This document shows, piece by piece, positions 18,348 to 28,381 of a DNA stretch of 52,890 bases. Both the position numbers and the translations under genes were made by a program. Below the pieces are notes generated by a model. That model was not told the DNA's origin and did no database searches. It saw only the letters and a program-made list of their open reading frames with translations. The DNA comes from Rickettsia typhi (GTDB lineage Bacteria > Pseudomonadota > Alphaproteobacteria > Rickettsiales > Rickettsiaceae). Location: assembly GCA_945865485.1 (NCBI GenBank), contig CAMBEC010000010.1, forward strand, positions 1 to 52,890, in the 5' to 3' direction. The number at the start of each line of letters is the position of its first letter. The stretch's first letter is position 1.

Positions 18348-19436
18348 TCAAGCTTCTTGAAAATGTAAAATAACAAAATTACTAATTAGAATTATAACTA
18401 TTATTGGTAACAAACTAGCTAAAAATGGAGATAAACCACTATAAGTTAGGATACGAAGAGCTATTTCAAGGAAAAAATAAGAGCCAATGCCAACAACCAG
18501 GCCTAATACTAGTGTAGTAGAATTAGATTTGTCTCTAGTATTGAGGCTGACAAACCAACATGCGACTAAAGATAAAGCAACCATTGCTAGTGGTTTTAAC
18601 AACTGCTTATAATAATATAATTGGTAACGTGTCACGGCTAGTCCAGATTCTAAAAATTTATTAATTGAATTTTGTAAGTTCCAGAGAGTAATCATTTCCG
18701 GTGGATTAAATTGCAATATAAGGTTTTTGATTGAAAGATTCGTTGGCAACTCAATTTTGTTAGCACTTGATGTGTGATTTTGTGATGTAACGGTTGTATC
18801 TGAAAGAGTGAAAACCCCTGATTCTAGTATGGCATGTGCAGAATCAATTTGCTCTATTAGATTATTTTGTGAATCAACAATTAATATGGTTAAATCATTA
18901 AGTGTATTGCTGTTTGCTATTATTGATTTTGCATGGATTATTCTATTATTACCTGAGTATTTTTCATAAAAGAAAACTCCAGTTGGTGAAATAATAAAAT
19001 TAGTTGAGGTTGTTCCAGTAAGGATTGCTTCAAGCTTTGTGTATTTAGTTAGGCCGTATACTCCAATAGGGTTGACGAGTGTTACAATAATAATGCCAAA
19101 GAAGAAAGTGGCAATAACTGGAACAAGAAATACTCTCCATGGTGCTATGCCATTGCTTAATATAATAATTAACTCGTTATTTTTTCTGAGGTTTTGAATA
19201 AACAACAACGTTGTTATGAAGCATGTCATAACACTGACCTCGTTAAAAAGGTATGGGACTTTATATGAAATTAATAGCCAAAATTCACTTGGAGAAATGC
19301 TAACAGATTTAAATTTTTGTAAAACGTCAAATGTGTTTGAGATAAATAAAATACTCAAGATTATTATAGAAGTAATCAATAACTGTTTCCAGAACAGAAA
19401 GGTCAAGTACTTTGCAAGTGTAAGATGTTTTAACAT
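18348..19436 (-). CDS. lptG: LPS export permease LptG
   Basis: This 362-residue YjgP/YjgQ-type membrane protein is the second permease of the lipopolysaccharide exporter. Helices lie near residues 15-35, 50-80, 95-120 and in three C-terminal segments, around a periplasmic domain. The conserved region is FIQNLRKNNELIIILSNGIAPWRVF, with the E-L and S-x-G-x-x-x-W typical of LptG. Separation from LptF is by similarity pattern only. It sits upstream of mreB on the same strand with a gap of about 60 bases, so envelope-export and cell-shape genes are interleaved here. Confidence 0.85.
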   Translation of the reverse strand: MLKHLTLAKYLTFLFWKQLLITSIIILSILFISNTFDVLQKFKSVSISPSEFWLLISYKVPYLFNEVSVMTCFITTLLFIQNLRKNNELIIILSNGIAPWRVFLVPVIATFFFGIIIVTLVNPIGVYGLTKYTKLEAILTGTTSTNFIISPTGVFFYEKYSGNNRIIHAKSIIANSNTLNDLTILIVDSQNNLIEQIDSAHAILESGVFTLSDTTVTSQNHTSSANKIELPTNLSIKNLILQFNPPEMITLWNLQNSINKFLESGLAVTRYQLYYYKQLLKPLAMVALSLVACWFVSLNTRDKSNSTTLVLGLVVGIGSYFFLEIALRILTYSGLSPFLASLLPIIVIILISNFVILHFQEA

Positions 19437-19535
19437 TGCGACAAATTATATTCTAAATTAGTCATAATTATTAATGGTTTTACGATATTTGCAAGAAGTT
19501 ACAGTAATTATTTTTTTAATACTAAAATAATTTTA

Positions 19536-22500
19536 CTAAATTACATGTTCACTCTTGGGTTTATTACGACTCATGGTAGAAGGAGTAGAGTGTCTAGGAG
19601 GAGTGCTAACAACCAGAGAGCGTGCTAGTTCTGAGTCAATTGTTGTAGCTAGTGTTTGAGCTAATTTTTGAGGATTTTCTTTTTTAGACACAGTTATCTT
19701 TTTTGCCGCTAATTTTTCCAATTCTTCACCAATTTGGTCATTTATATGAGATTTTAAATTCAACTTGAAAGGGCTGCCTAGTATTGTTTGTTTATCTAAA
19801 TATATGCCACCTGATACAAGTCCAACGGTTGTAGAGGTACTGTTTTTGTAATATAATTCTGTAAGACCAGTTCGTGTAGTAGAAAAATAACCAGCATCAA
19901 CTTCTCCAGCCAGTTTTTTTGCATTAGCTTCTATAATTCCGGTTATATCGACGTTCTTATTTTCCTTTTTCAGTTCCTTAAAGGTCTCAACTAAAGTTTC
20001 CATAATCATTGCTGTATCAGGTGCACGACTGCTTATAGCTCCGTTGCCAAACAAATTTTTAGCAATGAGGTTTGTTAGATTCTGAATTTGAGCTAATTCA
20101 TCTTTATTAAAACCAACGTTATGTTTAATGTTCTTCGTTACGGAATCAATCAACTCAGGAGTAGCACTTGTTTTTGGTAAATATATCCCTCCAGATACGA
20201 GGCCTATGGATGTATATTTGCTGACAGCTCTAATTTGTTCGGTGATTTCTTTTACCATATTATCGAATCTAGGGCTTGCTAGTACGTCATCCTGAATCGT
20301 AGCATAAGGATTAGCTTTTAAAAAATTTGAACAAGCTTTGTTGACTATGTTTCTGATTAACATAGTATCATTACCCCTATTGTCTCCTTTACCAAAAAGA
20401 TTCTCAGATATTTTATCTGCTATAATATTTGCATATAATTTTGGTTCAATAGAAGCAACATCATTTCTACTGTCATATAAAACAGTAATAGCAGAAGCAG
20501 CAGTTGCGAGTTCTGAGTAATGATTTTGAACGGTTTTTGGAAACCCTCCTTGAGTAATAATTTGTGGGTCATTACTTAAATCTTCACGCATTTTCTTGCC
20601 AATTGGAGTGTCGCTTTTATAAATCTCTACTATTTTTTCACGAAATTTTGGATCAAGTGGAGCGTTGTTCTTAATTTCCATAGCATCTAACATCAAGTTA
20701 ATGACTTTATCCTGATTGTTAGCAATCATTTCTTCTGTAACATAGCCTTTGGGCATACGGGCATTTTGTAAATTATAAGCGGACTCGAAAATAGTTTTAG
20801 ATGGGAGTACAGCGTCCAATAATTCAGTATTTTTAATATTTACCCCCTTCATTGAGGTAACTTCAGATAAATTCACATCTGAGAAATCAACTCCGCTTAG
20901 ATTTGTCCCCGGTGGGATGTCACCAACTATTTTTACGCCTTTGAGTAATTTTGGATTCTTTTGAAGCTGCAACTCCATACTTGCTAGAACAGTGCCATCT
21001 ATTTCAGCCCCTGAGAAATCAACATTCTTGAAACTAGCGTTCAGAAAACTACTATTAGTAAATTTTGAACCTTTAAAGGATACGTTTTCAAATGTGCTGT
21101 TCACAAAACTTTCGGAAATATCCATATTTTCCATTTTGAGCACTTCATTGAAGGAACCTTTAATTGTAATATTCGAAAACAACTGGTTCTTTTTAACGAG
21201 GTCCTCTAATTGTAAAATTTGTTCTTCTGATCCGTTATCTAAAAGTTTAATAGTTTCTTTCGTCAAATCGTTTAAATTATTGCGAGATTTACTAGGTTCA
21301 AGTTTTGCGATACGATCTACTACTTGCTGCTTAAGACTTCCGTCACCTAGTAACCAAGTACCAGCTGCTTTCAAAACTGCGCCTCTGAATTCAGAATCAA
21401 GAACTTTGGCTACTCCTAGTTTTGCCAATCCCCAAACCATACCCTTACCACCTTTTTGGTAAGACTCAATTCCTTCTCTAAGCCCCTGGGGGTCCTTTAA
21501 AATATTTGCAACTAATGCATCAATTTTCATATCTCCAGTAAATTGTTTTACATATGGAATATTATCAACCACGGCCTGGACTATCTTGCCCAAATTACCC
21601 TTATTATTATCTAGGTGTTTTTTAAACTCTGGATCAGTTTCTATCATTTTACAAAAATCAATAGCAATCCCTGGCCAATCGCTCTTTTGATACTTCTCTA
21701 CCATAACTTTTACTTGTGAAGCATTCTTGCTAGTTAAAAGAGGCCCAAATAACTCGAGTAATTCTCCGTTTAATTCATATTTCTCAAGAATAGGTGTGTT
21801 TTTGACAACGTTAGTAATAACGCCTTTAAAAATATCTTGGTTCCTATCCCAATAATCTTTTATGGCGGGGCTGTCTTCAGACATTTTGAGCAGATCTTTA
21901 GCTAAAGCAGCATAATCTCCCTTATTAAAATTATTATAAAATTTTTCTAAATCCTCCGGCCTATCCAGAAGAATTGGTACAATCTCAGTGATTTTACTCA
22001 AGTCTTCAATTTTTATTCCATATTTTTCAAGCTTGTTTCCAAGCAATTCTGTTGGAGCTTCTTCTGACCGCTCTTTGGTCCTTGGAAGTTGATTTAATAA
22101 AGTATCAGATGCGATATATTGCGTAACTGAAGAAGTTATAAGGTCCTGCAGGTTTTTACTATTTTCTTTAAAATATTGCTTAAGTCCGTCATCTTTAGCA
22201 ATTAAACCAAGAATCTTCTGTGTAGCTTCCTTGGAGTTACCTTTCTCATAATCTTCTACAATTTTAATCATCGTATCTGGATGACGAAAAAGATGCGGTA
22301 ATAGTGGATATAATTCTCCTTTTATATTGTAACCATTCATGCCAGGAGTTGCTGCAACGGACGCATTGATAACACCCACGAATAGATTTTTGTTACTCTC
22401 TAAATACTTACCTACAGCAGGATTATTTTTAGACATTTCGAGCAGATCTTTAGCCAAAGTAGTATAGTCTCCATTATTAAAGCTATTATAAAATTTCTTT

Positions 22501-23279
22501 AATGATTCTGGATTATTAAGTAACACGGGGACAATTTGAGCTATACTGTCTAGATCTTTTAACTCTATTCCATATTTCTTTAGCTGAGTTTTGGTGTGAC
22601 CTGATTCATCCTTATCTATTTGCGATTTAGCCGTTTTAACTATATAAGCAGTTAGAGAATCCCCTTTTTCCTGCATATAAGTTTTAAATCCTGGGGACTT
22701 AATCATTAAATCAAAAATTTGATTTATATTTTTATTTTGATTAGAAGCTGGATCTTTAAAATTAATAACTATTTGTTTTAAGGATGCAAGTGAATCGCTA
22801 TCAGTAAGAATAGTGCTTAGTTTGGTTAAAGATTTAGTATCAAGGATAGAATTTTCTTTAAACTCAGGGAAATTCATATTTGCCAAAACTTTACCTATTT
22901 TTGGCAAACGCTCACCAACAGTTTGAACAAATTTCCAAGTATTATCGCTTTTAAGAACTTCTTGTTGGAACGTCTGATTATTTGTAATTTCTGTATAGTT
23001 TCTAGCTAAGGTAATTAGATTTCCTATTGTTCTAGGATTTCGGAAAGCAAATCCGATTATTTTGAAAACCGAACCAACACTTAGACCTGGTTTACGTTTT
23101 GGGTTTGATGGAGCATAGTCTTCAAGTAACCCATCCATTAATTTTTGTCCTTTACCAGACAACATATAGTCGACTGTTTTTAAAACACCAGAGTATTTCT
23201 TTTTAAAATCGTTAGCTTTTTGGAGCTCTGATTCTTCTTGTTGAGAACCAGAAATATTACTCGTTTCTATGCCCTTCAT
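19536..23279 (-). CDS. Large repeat protein with pentapeptide repeats
   Basis: This 1247-residue protein has no signal peptide or membrane helix that I can see. Residues about 180-560 hold five related units roughly 75-100 residues apart; compare FNNGDYTTLAKDLLEMSKNN and FNKGDYAALAKDLLKMSEDS, with further copies at KTYMQEKGDSL, KQYFKENSKNL and KKHLDNNKGNL. Residues about 705-770 and 790-816 are pentapeptide repeats (FENVSFKGSKFTNSSF, NLSGVDFSDVNLS), which fold as a right-handed beta helix. The C-terminal third has a duplicated module ending in IGLVSGGIYLPK and VGLVSGGIYLDK, about 125 residues apart. Function unknown. Size and repeats suggest a host-interaction or scaffold protein, but no secretion signal proves that. 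Confidence 0.75.
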   Translation of the reverse strand: MKGIETSNISGSQQEESELQKANDFKKKYSGVLKTVDYMLSGKGQKLMDGLLEDYAPSNPKRKPGLSVGSVFKIIGFAFRNPRTIGNLITLARNYTEITNNQTFQQEVLKSDNTWKFVQTVGERLPKIGKVLANMNFPEFKENSILDTKSLTKLSTILTDSDSLASLKQIVINFKDPASNQNKNINQIFDLMIKSPGFKTYMQEKGDSLTAYIVKTAKSQIDKDESGHTKTQLKKYGIELKDLDSIAQIVPVLLNNPESLKKFYNSFNNGDYTTLAKDLLEMSKNNPAVGKYLESNKNLFVGVINASVAATPGMNGYNIKGELYPLLPHLFRHPDTMIKIVEDYEKGNSKEATQKILGLIAKDDGLKQYFKENSKNLQDLITSSVTQYIASDTLLNQLPRTKERSEEAPTELLGNKLEKYGIKIEDLSKITEIVPILLDRPEDLEKFYNNFNKGDYAALAKDLLKMSEDSPAIKDYWDRNQDIFKGVITNVVKNTPILEKYELNGELLELFGPLLTSKNASQVKVMVEKYQKSDWPGIAIDFCKMIETDPEFKKHLDNNKGNLGKIVQAVVDNIPYVKQFTGDMKIDALVANILKDPQGLREGIESYQKGGKGMVWGLAKLGVAKVLDSEFRGAVLKAAGTWLLGDGSLKQQVVDRIAKLEPSKSRNNLNDLTKETIKLLDNGSEEQILQLEDLVKKNQLFSNITIKGSFNEVLKMENMDISESFVNSTFENVSFKGSKFTNSSFLNASFKNVDFSGAEIDGTVLASMELQLQKNPKLLKGVKIVGDIPPGTNLSGVDFSDVNLSEVTSMKGVNIKNTELLDAVLPSKTIFESAYNLQNARMPKGYVTEEMIANNQDKVINLMLDAMEIKNNAPLDPKFREKIVEIYKSDTPIGKKMREDLSNDPQIITQGGFPKTVQNHYSELATAASAITVLYDSRNDVASIEPKLYANIIADKISENLFGKGDNRGNDTMLIRNIVNKACSNFLKANPYATIQDDVLASPRFDNMVKEITEQIRAVSKYTSIGLVSGGIYLPKTSATPELIDSVTKNIKHNVGFNKDELAQIQNLTNLIAKNLFGNGAISSRAPDTAMIMETLVETFKELKKENKNVDITGIIEANAKKLAGEVDAGYFSTTRTGLTELYYKNSTSTTVGLVSGGIYLDKQTILGSPFKLNLKSHINDQIGEELEKLAAKKITVSKKENPQKLAQTLATTIDSELARSLVVSTPPRHSTPSTMSRNKPKSEHVI

Positions 23280-23490
23280 ACCTTAACCTATTAATTCTTA
23301 CTTAAGCTATTAGCAAAATGATAACTTAAGTTGTCGTTAAAGTGGATATAAATAATATATAAAACAACGTTATTAATATATTTGAATTGATAAAACTCTT
23401 TACTATACTATATTCTTAATTAATGCTTTGTGTGGCTGATGCGCGATTATTGGGGACTTTGGCATTACAAAATCATTGAGTTTAGAATAC

Positions 23491-24408
23491 ATGGAAACTC
23501 TAAAAACTGTTCCTTCTATTAAGGCAACGATTATAGGGCAATTAGCACTAGTTATTTGGGCTTTGTCCGCTTCGGGAGCTGTCTTTCTAAAGAATCTCCC
23601 TTCATTTCAAGTGTTGCTGGGAATATTTTTGGGTGGTTTTATTGCTTCTTCTGTTGTAAATACAGTAAATAATAATTGGAAAAAACTCTTTAACGGACCA
23701 AAATATTTAGTTTTAGCTGGGATATTTGGTATCATACCCAATGACATTTTTTATATATTGGCATTTAAATATGCGCCTGCGATTCAAGTAGATCTTATCG
23801 TATGTACCTGGCCAATACTCGTGACAATTTTGGCAGCTATTTTTTTGCGAGAAGAAATAAGTCTGGTACATATTTTTGCTTCTTTAATAGCATTCTGTGC
23901 TTGTTGTATAGTCCTCATTGGTTCAAACATGAAAATTGACCAATTTCAATCAGAATATATCTTTGGGTATGTTTGTGCTTTTATGTCTGCATTTTTATGG
24001 TCAATTTATATTGTGATCTCAAAAAAATATGCCAAACCATCTCCTGAATTATTTGCTCTTTACTGCGTCGTCGGTTTGGTATTTTCGTCTACGATGCACT
24101 TTACTTTTGAAACAACAGTTATTCCTAGCATAGGGGAAATGGTTGTTCTTCTGGTAATGGGAATTACAACTCATAGTCTTGCTTATTATGCTTGGGACTT
24201 TGCCATTAAAAAGGGGCATTTCAAATTGTTAAGTATAATGCCATACGGTAATACCATCTTATCAGTTTTGGCACTTGCTGTATTTGGACTGGCCGAGCTT
24301 AGTGAGAATATTCTCATTGCTACGTTGATGGTTTTTATTGCTGGCTTGCTTACGACATTCCATGGAAGTAAGAAAAAAAGATTGTCGCTTAGCAGCCAAG
24401 AGCTTTGA
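23491..24408 (+). CDS. DMT superfamily (EamA) transporter
   Basis: This 305-residue protein has ten predicted membrane helices arranged as two EamA repeats, the pattern of drug/metabolite exporters. Typical elements are AFKYAPAIQVDLIVCTWPILVTILAAIFLREE in the first half and GITTHSLAYYAWDFAIKKG with the matching helices in the second. Rickettsiales carry several such proteins, some of which move S-adenosylmethionine or other metabolites; the substrate here is not known. ATG 23491 is preferred over an in-frame TTG at 23476. Its end overlaps the end of convergent rpoH by 20 bases. Confidence 0.85.
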   Translation: METLKTVPSIKATIIGQLALVIWALSASGAVFLKNLPSFQVLLGIFLGGFIASSVVNTVNNNWKKLFNGPKYLVLAGIFGIIPNDIFYILAFKYAPAIQVDLIVCTWPILVTILAAIFLREEISLVHIFASLIAFCACCIVLIGSNMKIDQFQSEYIFGYVCAFMSAFLWSIYIVISKKYAKPSPELFALYCVVGLVFSSTMHFTFETTVIPSIGEMVVLLVMGITTHSLAYYAWDFAIKKGHFKLLSIMPYGNTILSVLALAVFGLAELSENILIATLMVFIAGLLTTFHGSKKKRLSLSSQEL

Positions 24409-25294
24409 TTTGTCCGTCGTCGGAAATTCTATTTAGCACGTAATTCTGCACTTTCTCAAAAGCTTTTGTTTCAATTTGACGAACGCGTTCCTTAGAAATA
24501 TTATATTGAGAACTTAAGGTATCAAGTGTTGATGGTGAATCATTAAGTTTTCTTGCGGTCAAAATTTGTACTTCCCGTTCGTTTAGTTCGCGCAAGGCTT
24601 CTGATAAAATTTGTGTCTTGTTTACCAAAATTTGTCGACGAGAAAGCGTATCTTCTTGGGAAGGTTTAGCTTCTGGAAGCAGATCAAGCATTTCGCTACC
24701 AGAATTATCACTATCATTATTTACGGTATAATTCAAAGACAAGTCTGGTCCAGAAAGCCGTTGGCTCATTTCATTTACTTCTCTGACAGTGACACCAAGT
24801 TCATCAGCTATTGCCTGATGGTCTCCCTCGTTAACTGATCTTGAATACATGTTAGTAATTTTATGCTTAACCTTACTTAGACTAAAGAAAAGTTTTTTCT
24901 GTGCAGAGGTAGTACCTATTTTAACTAAAGACCAAGATTTAAGGACATATTCCTGGATCGATGCTTTGATCCACCACATTGAATATGTTGATAATCTATA
25001 CCCAAGGTCTGGATCATATTTTTTTACTGCCTGCATTAACCCGATATTACCTTCGGAAACTAATTCAGTTATAGGTAATCCATAATTTCTGTATCTCATT
25101 GCTATTTTTGCCACAAGCTTTAAATGGCTAGTAACCAGCTTATGTGCAGCTTCAAGGTCTTGCTTTTCAAGATAGGCTTTTGCCAGCAGAAATTCTTCTT
25201 CCTTCGTCAGAGAAGGAATGTTATTAATTTCGCGTAAGTATATACTAAAACTAGCTTCTGAGCTAACAGATGGTAAGTTTGTTATATTTGACAT
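24389..25294 (-). CDS. rpoH: RNA polymerase sigma factor RpoH (sigma-32)
   Basis: This 301-residue sigma factor directs heat-shock transcription. Region 2 is clear (HLKLVAKIAMRYRNYGLPIT, EGNIGLMQAVKKYDPDLGYR, LSTYSMWWIKASIQEYVL). The RpoH box TTSAQKKLFFSLSKVKHK, which separates this group from housekeeping sigma factors, follows. Region 4 has the helix-turn-helix LSSQYNISKERVRQIETKAFEKV. It lies 75 bases downstream of greA on the same strand. The main sigma factor RpoD is encoded 3 kb away on the other strand. Confidence 0.95.
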   Translation of the reverse strand: MSNITNLPSVSSEASFSIYLREINNIPSLTKEEEFLLAKAYLEKQDLEAAHKLVTSHLKLVAKIAMRYRNYGLPITELVSEGNIGLMQAVKKYDPDLGYRLSTYSMWWIKASIQEYVLKSWSLVKIGTTSAQKKLFFSLSKVKHKITNMYSRSVNEGDHQAIADELGVTVREVNEMSQRLSGPDLSLNYTVNNDSDNSGSEMLDLLPEAKPSQEDTLSRRQILVNKTQILSEALRELNEREVQILTARKLNDSPSTLDTLSSQYNISKERVRQIETKAFEKVQNYVLNRISDDGQIKALGC

Positions 25295-25369
25295 GGCGTA
25301 CCTTGGTATTATATTTAATTGCTAAGATTGTAACACAAATTTACGTAGACTTTAAATAAAAATCTACTA

Positions 25370-25852
25370 TTAGTCAAGATCAGCAAAGCTAATCTCCAGT
25401 ATTTCAAAGGCTTTATCACCTTTTGGAGTAGATACTTCCACAATATCCCCCACAGATTTTCCTATTAAAGCTTTAGCAAGAGGAGACTTAGTTGAAATAC
25501 GACTCTTTGCAATGTCAGCTTCGTATTCACCGGTAATGTGATAAGTAGATTTTTCCCTGGTGTCGTCATCGATCAACTTTACTGTTGCTCCAAATTTTAC
25601 GCTATCTGCTTTTAGTTTTGATGTGTCAATTATTTCAGCCCTAGAAAACTTGTCCTCTAAGTCTAGGATTCTGCCCTCAATGAAACTCTGCTTATCCCTA
25701 GCGGCATGGTATTCTGCGTTCTCAGATAGATCACCAAACTCTCTTGCGGTAGATATGGCTTCAATTACAGCTGGGCGTTCCACATGTTTGAGTTGCTTTA
25801 TTTCTTGCTCCAGTTTTTCATACCCTTTTCTGGTAATTGGAAATTTGTCCAT
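25370..25852 (-). CDS. greA: Transcription elongation factor GreA
   Basis: This 160-residue protein rescues backtracked RNA polymerase by stimulating transcript cleavage. The N-terminal coiled coil carries MDKFPITRKGYEKLEQEIKQL and the tip region EFGDLSENAEYHAARDKQ with its essential acidic residues. The C-terminal domain has SPLAKALIGKSVGDIVEV. Length is normal. It is transcribed ahead of rpoH and divergently from the DGK1-like gene. Confidence 0.97.
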   Translation of the reverse strand: MDKFPITRKGYEKLEQEIKQLKHVERPAVIEAISTAREFGDLSENAEYHAARDKQSFIEGRILDLEDKFSRAEIIDTSKLKADSVKFGATVKLIDDDTREKSTYHITGEYEADIAKSRISTKSPLAKALIGKSVGDIVEVSTPKGDKAFEILEISFADLD

Positions 25853-25934
25853 AGCTATTAGTTCTTGTTTATGTTAAGATCACAGAGTATATTTGTACCC
25901 ATATATTTTGTCAAACTCGCTTTGAAATTCCATT

Positions 25935-26549
25935 ATGTATAACACAGAGTTAAATTTCGAAATCCAGCGCAAAGTTTTTCATCTATGTAGCCTAATTTTT
26001 CCTATAGCTTATTTATTCACGTCTAAAATAATAATGGCTATTATTATTACGGTCGTTACTGGTATAACACTCTATCTTGATATATCTAGGCATTACAATC
26101 CAAAAATTAAAGAGCTTATAAAAAATATTTTTGGGAAATTTTTGCGAGAAGACGAGGAAAGTGGTCAATTTGTCTTAAGTGGAGCAAGCTATATGGCTCT
26201 AGGGCTTTTAACTAGTTGTTTGCTTTTTTCGAAAGGATTAGCGATTACTTCATGGTTAGTGTTGATAGTTGCCGATTGCTTTGCGGCTATTATAGGCATG
26301 AAATATGGATCCCCTTTGTTTAACGGTAAATCTTACGTTGGCTCAGTATCATTTTTTATATCTTCAGTGCTAATTAGTGTTATGACATATTTTATTGTTG
26401 GCTATAGCACTAGTTTTTTTATTATTTTGGTTAGTTCATTGGCGACGACTATAGTTGAATTTTTTTCGGATCAAATTAAAGTTAATGATAACTTTTCTAT
26501 CCCTATAACATATGCTTTGGTAACTTTTCTTCTTAGTCTTATGGTATAG
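25935..26549 (+). CDS. DGK1/SEC59-like CTP-dependent lipid kinase family membrane protein
   Basis: This 204-residue protein has about six membrane helices. It resembles the dolichol kinase / CTP:diacylglycerol kinase / phosphatidate cytidylyltransferase-like family. Visible landmarks are EIQRKVFHLCSLIFPIAYL at the start, YLDISRHYNPKIKEL in the first loop, ADCFAAIIGMKYGSPLFNGKSYVGSVSFF in the middle (the A-D-x-x-A-x-x-x-G and K-S-x-x-G-S motifs) and TTIVEFFSD near the end. Likely substrates are lipid alcohols or diacylglycerol, but the reaction is inferred only from the family. It precedes dnaG by 45 bases. Confidence 0.75.
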   Translation: MYNTELNFEIQRKVFHLCSLIFPIAYLFTSKIIMAIIITVVTGITLYLDISRHYNPKIKELIKNIFGKFLREDEESGQFVLSGASYMALGLLTSCLLFSKGLAITSWLVLIVADCFAAIIGMKYGSPLFNGKSYVGSVSFFISSVLISVMTYFIVGYSTSFFIILVSSLATTIVEFFSDQIKVNDNFSIPITYALVTFLLSLMV

Positions 26550-26594
26550 GATTTGTGATACCGAGTCCTAAGCATCATTTAAATAGTTAAGACA

Positions 26595-28364
26595 ATGAGG
26601 CTTCCGTTAGAATTTTATAATCACCTAAGAGACGCTGTTCGTATATCGGATATAGTGCGCTTGAGAATTTTGCTTACAAAAAAAGGTAACGAATATCTCG
26701 GTGTGTGCCCGTTCCACGATGAAAAAACTCCCTCATTTACAGTTAACGATATAAAAAAATTCTACCATTGTTTTGGTTGTGGTGCTCATGGAGACGTGAT
26801 TCGTTTTGTTTCAGAAACTTATGGTATTAGCTATAAAGACTCGGCAATAAAAATAGCAGAAGAAAATGGTATAGAGCTGCCAAAATTATCACCATTGCAG
26901 GAAAGAGCTTATGAAGAAGCGGATCAGATATACAACATACTTGAACTGGCGGCGCAGTTTTTTGTTAGTAATCTTAGCCTTGAAGTAAGAGATTATCTTG
27001 GCAAAAGAGGGATAGAGGACAGCACTATAAATGATTTTGCTATAGGTTATGCACCAGGTGGCGGTGAACTTGAAAGATTTTTTGAAAAAAAATCAATACC
27101 ACTTAAAGATTTGTTAAAGTCTGGGCTTTTTGGCAAAAAAGAAGACGGTAGAATATATGAAGTTTTTAATAAACGCATTATGTTCCCTATAAGAAATAGT
27201 TATAACAAAATGGTAGCCTTTGGTGGTAGGGCAATTGGTGATGCAATGCCTAAATATATTAATTCTCCTGAGACGGTAGTATTTAAAAAGTCTGAAACGA
27301 TGTATGGAGAGAATTTAGCTACAAGCCATGCGTACAAAGACAATTACTCTATCCTTGTTGAGGGTTATATGGATGTTATTGCATTACACCAGGCTGGCTT
27401 TAAACAGGCGGTCGCGTGTCTGGGGACGGCTGTTACTCAAAATCATATACAGAGACTTTGGCGAACAAGTGACGAGATTATAGCGTGTTTAGACGGTGAT
27501 AATGCTGGGATAAGAGCTAGTGGCAAAATAATAGATTTAGTAATGCCGAGTATTACCGCTGATAAATCTGTATCATTTATTCAACTACCTGCTTCGCTTG
27601 ATCCAGATGATTTAATAAAATCAGGTGGCAAAGCCTCATTCCAAAAGGTTTTGAACGATAGAATTGGCTTGTCTGAAATGATTTGGAAAAAGGAATTTCT
27701 AGGCAAGAATTTTAAAACGGCGGAATCTAGGGCTAGTTTAGAGAAGGTGCTGGATGGTTATAGCTCTCTTGTCAAAGACAATACACTTAAAGCAAATTTC
27801 AGACGTTACTTCAAAGATATGATCTGGACTAATCTTATAAGAAAAAAATCTTCCATGGAATATGAAAAATCGTCTATTCCTAGTGAACTTTATATTTCAA
27901 AGAAGTATTCTGAAATAGAGTTCTCAGAATTTGCAATATGTGCTTTTATGGTAAAGTTTCCTCAAGTTGTTCTGGGTGCGGCAGAAGATTTAAGGCTTGT
28001 AGACCAAGAGCTGAATGACTTTAAAGAGTGGGTCGTGGAGTTTATAAATATTGGTGCTGAATGTGGAAATATTACATTAGAAGAAGAAGTAAAAAATAGT
28101 AGATTTTATAATACTTATTTAGTATTATCTGGCCCTAATAATTTGTTTTTAGATACTAGTTTTTTTAATAAAACAGATATTGATCAAAAATTGGCTTTTG
28201 AATTGCTATGCAAAAAGCATTATTTGTTGTTATTAAAACAAGAATATGTTGAGGTATCAAAAGGTGGATTTGACGATGCCCAGTCTAAGTCTTTTTCGTA
28301 TTTGAAGGAGATCCAAAAAATTTCTAAGGAATTGATTCAACTAAGCGAGAAATTTATAAATTAA
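26595..28364 (+). CDS. dnaG: DNA primase DnaG
   Basis: This 589-residue primase makes RNA primers for lagging-strand synthesis. The N-terminal CHC2 zinc ribbon is intact (CPFHDEKTPSFTV, then YHCFGCGAHGD, residues about 40-65). The catalytic core has FGGRAIGDAMPKYINSPETV and the TOPRIM motif ILVEGYMDVIALHQAG, with the acidic EIIACLDGDNAG. The C-terminal helicase-interacting part is present but divergent. rpoD follows 17 bases later, the dnaG-rpoD order of the classic macromolecular synthesis operon. Confidence 0.97.
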   Translation: MRLPLEFYNHLRDAVRISDIVRLRILLTKKGNEYLGVCPFHDEKTPSFTVNDIKKFYHCFGCGAHGDVIRFVSETYGISYKDSAIKIAEENGIELPKLSPLQERAYEEADQIYNILELAAQFFVSNLSLEVRDYLGKRGIEDSTINDFAIGYAPGGGELERFFEKKSIPLKDLLKSGLFGKKEDGRIYEVFNKRIMFPIRNSYNKMVAFGGRAIGDAMPKYINSPETVVFKKSETMYGENLATSHAYKDNYSILVEGYMDVIALHQAGFKQAVACLGTAVTQNHIQRLWRTSDEIIACLDGDNAGIRASGKIIDLVMPSITADKSVSFIQLPASLDPDDLIKSGGKASFQKVLNDRIGLSEMIWKKEFLGKNFKTAESRASLEKVLDGYSSLVKDNTLKANFRRYFKDMIWTNLIRKKSSMEYEKSSIPSELYISKKYSEIEFSEFAICAFMVKFPQVVLGAAEDLRLVDQELNDFKEWVVEFINIGAECGNITLEEEVKNSRFYNTYLVLSGPNNLFLDTSFFNKTDIDQKLAFELLCKKHYLLLLKQEYVEVSKGGFDDAQSKSFSYLKEIQKISKELIQLSEKFIN

Positions 28365-28381
28365 CCTGAATTTGAGAACCT

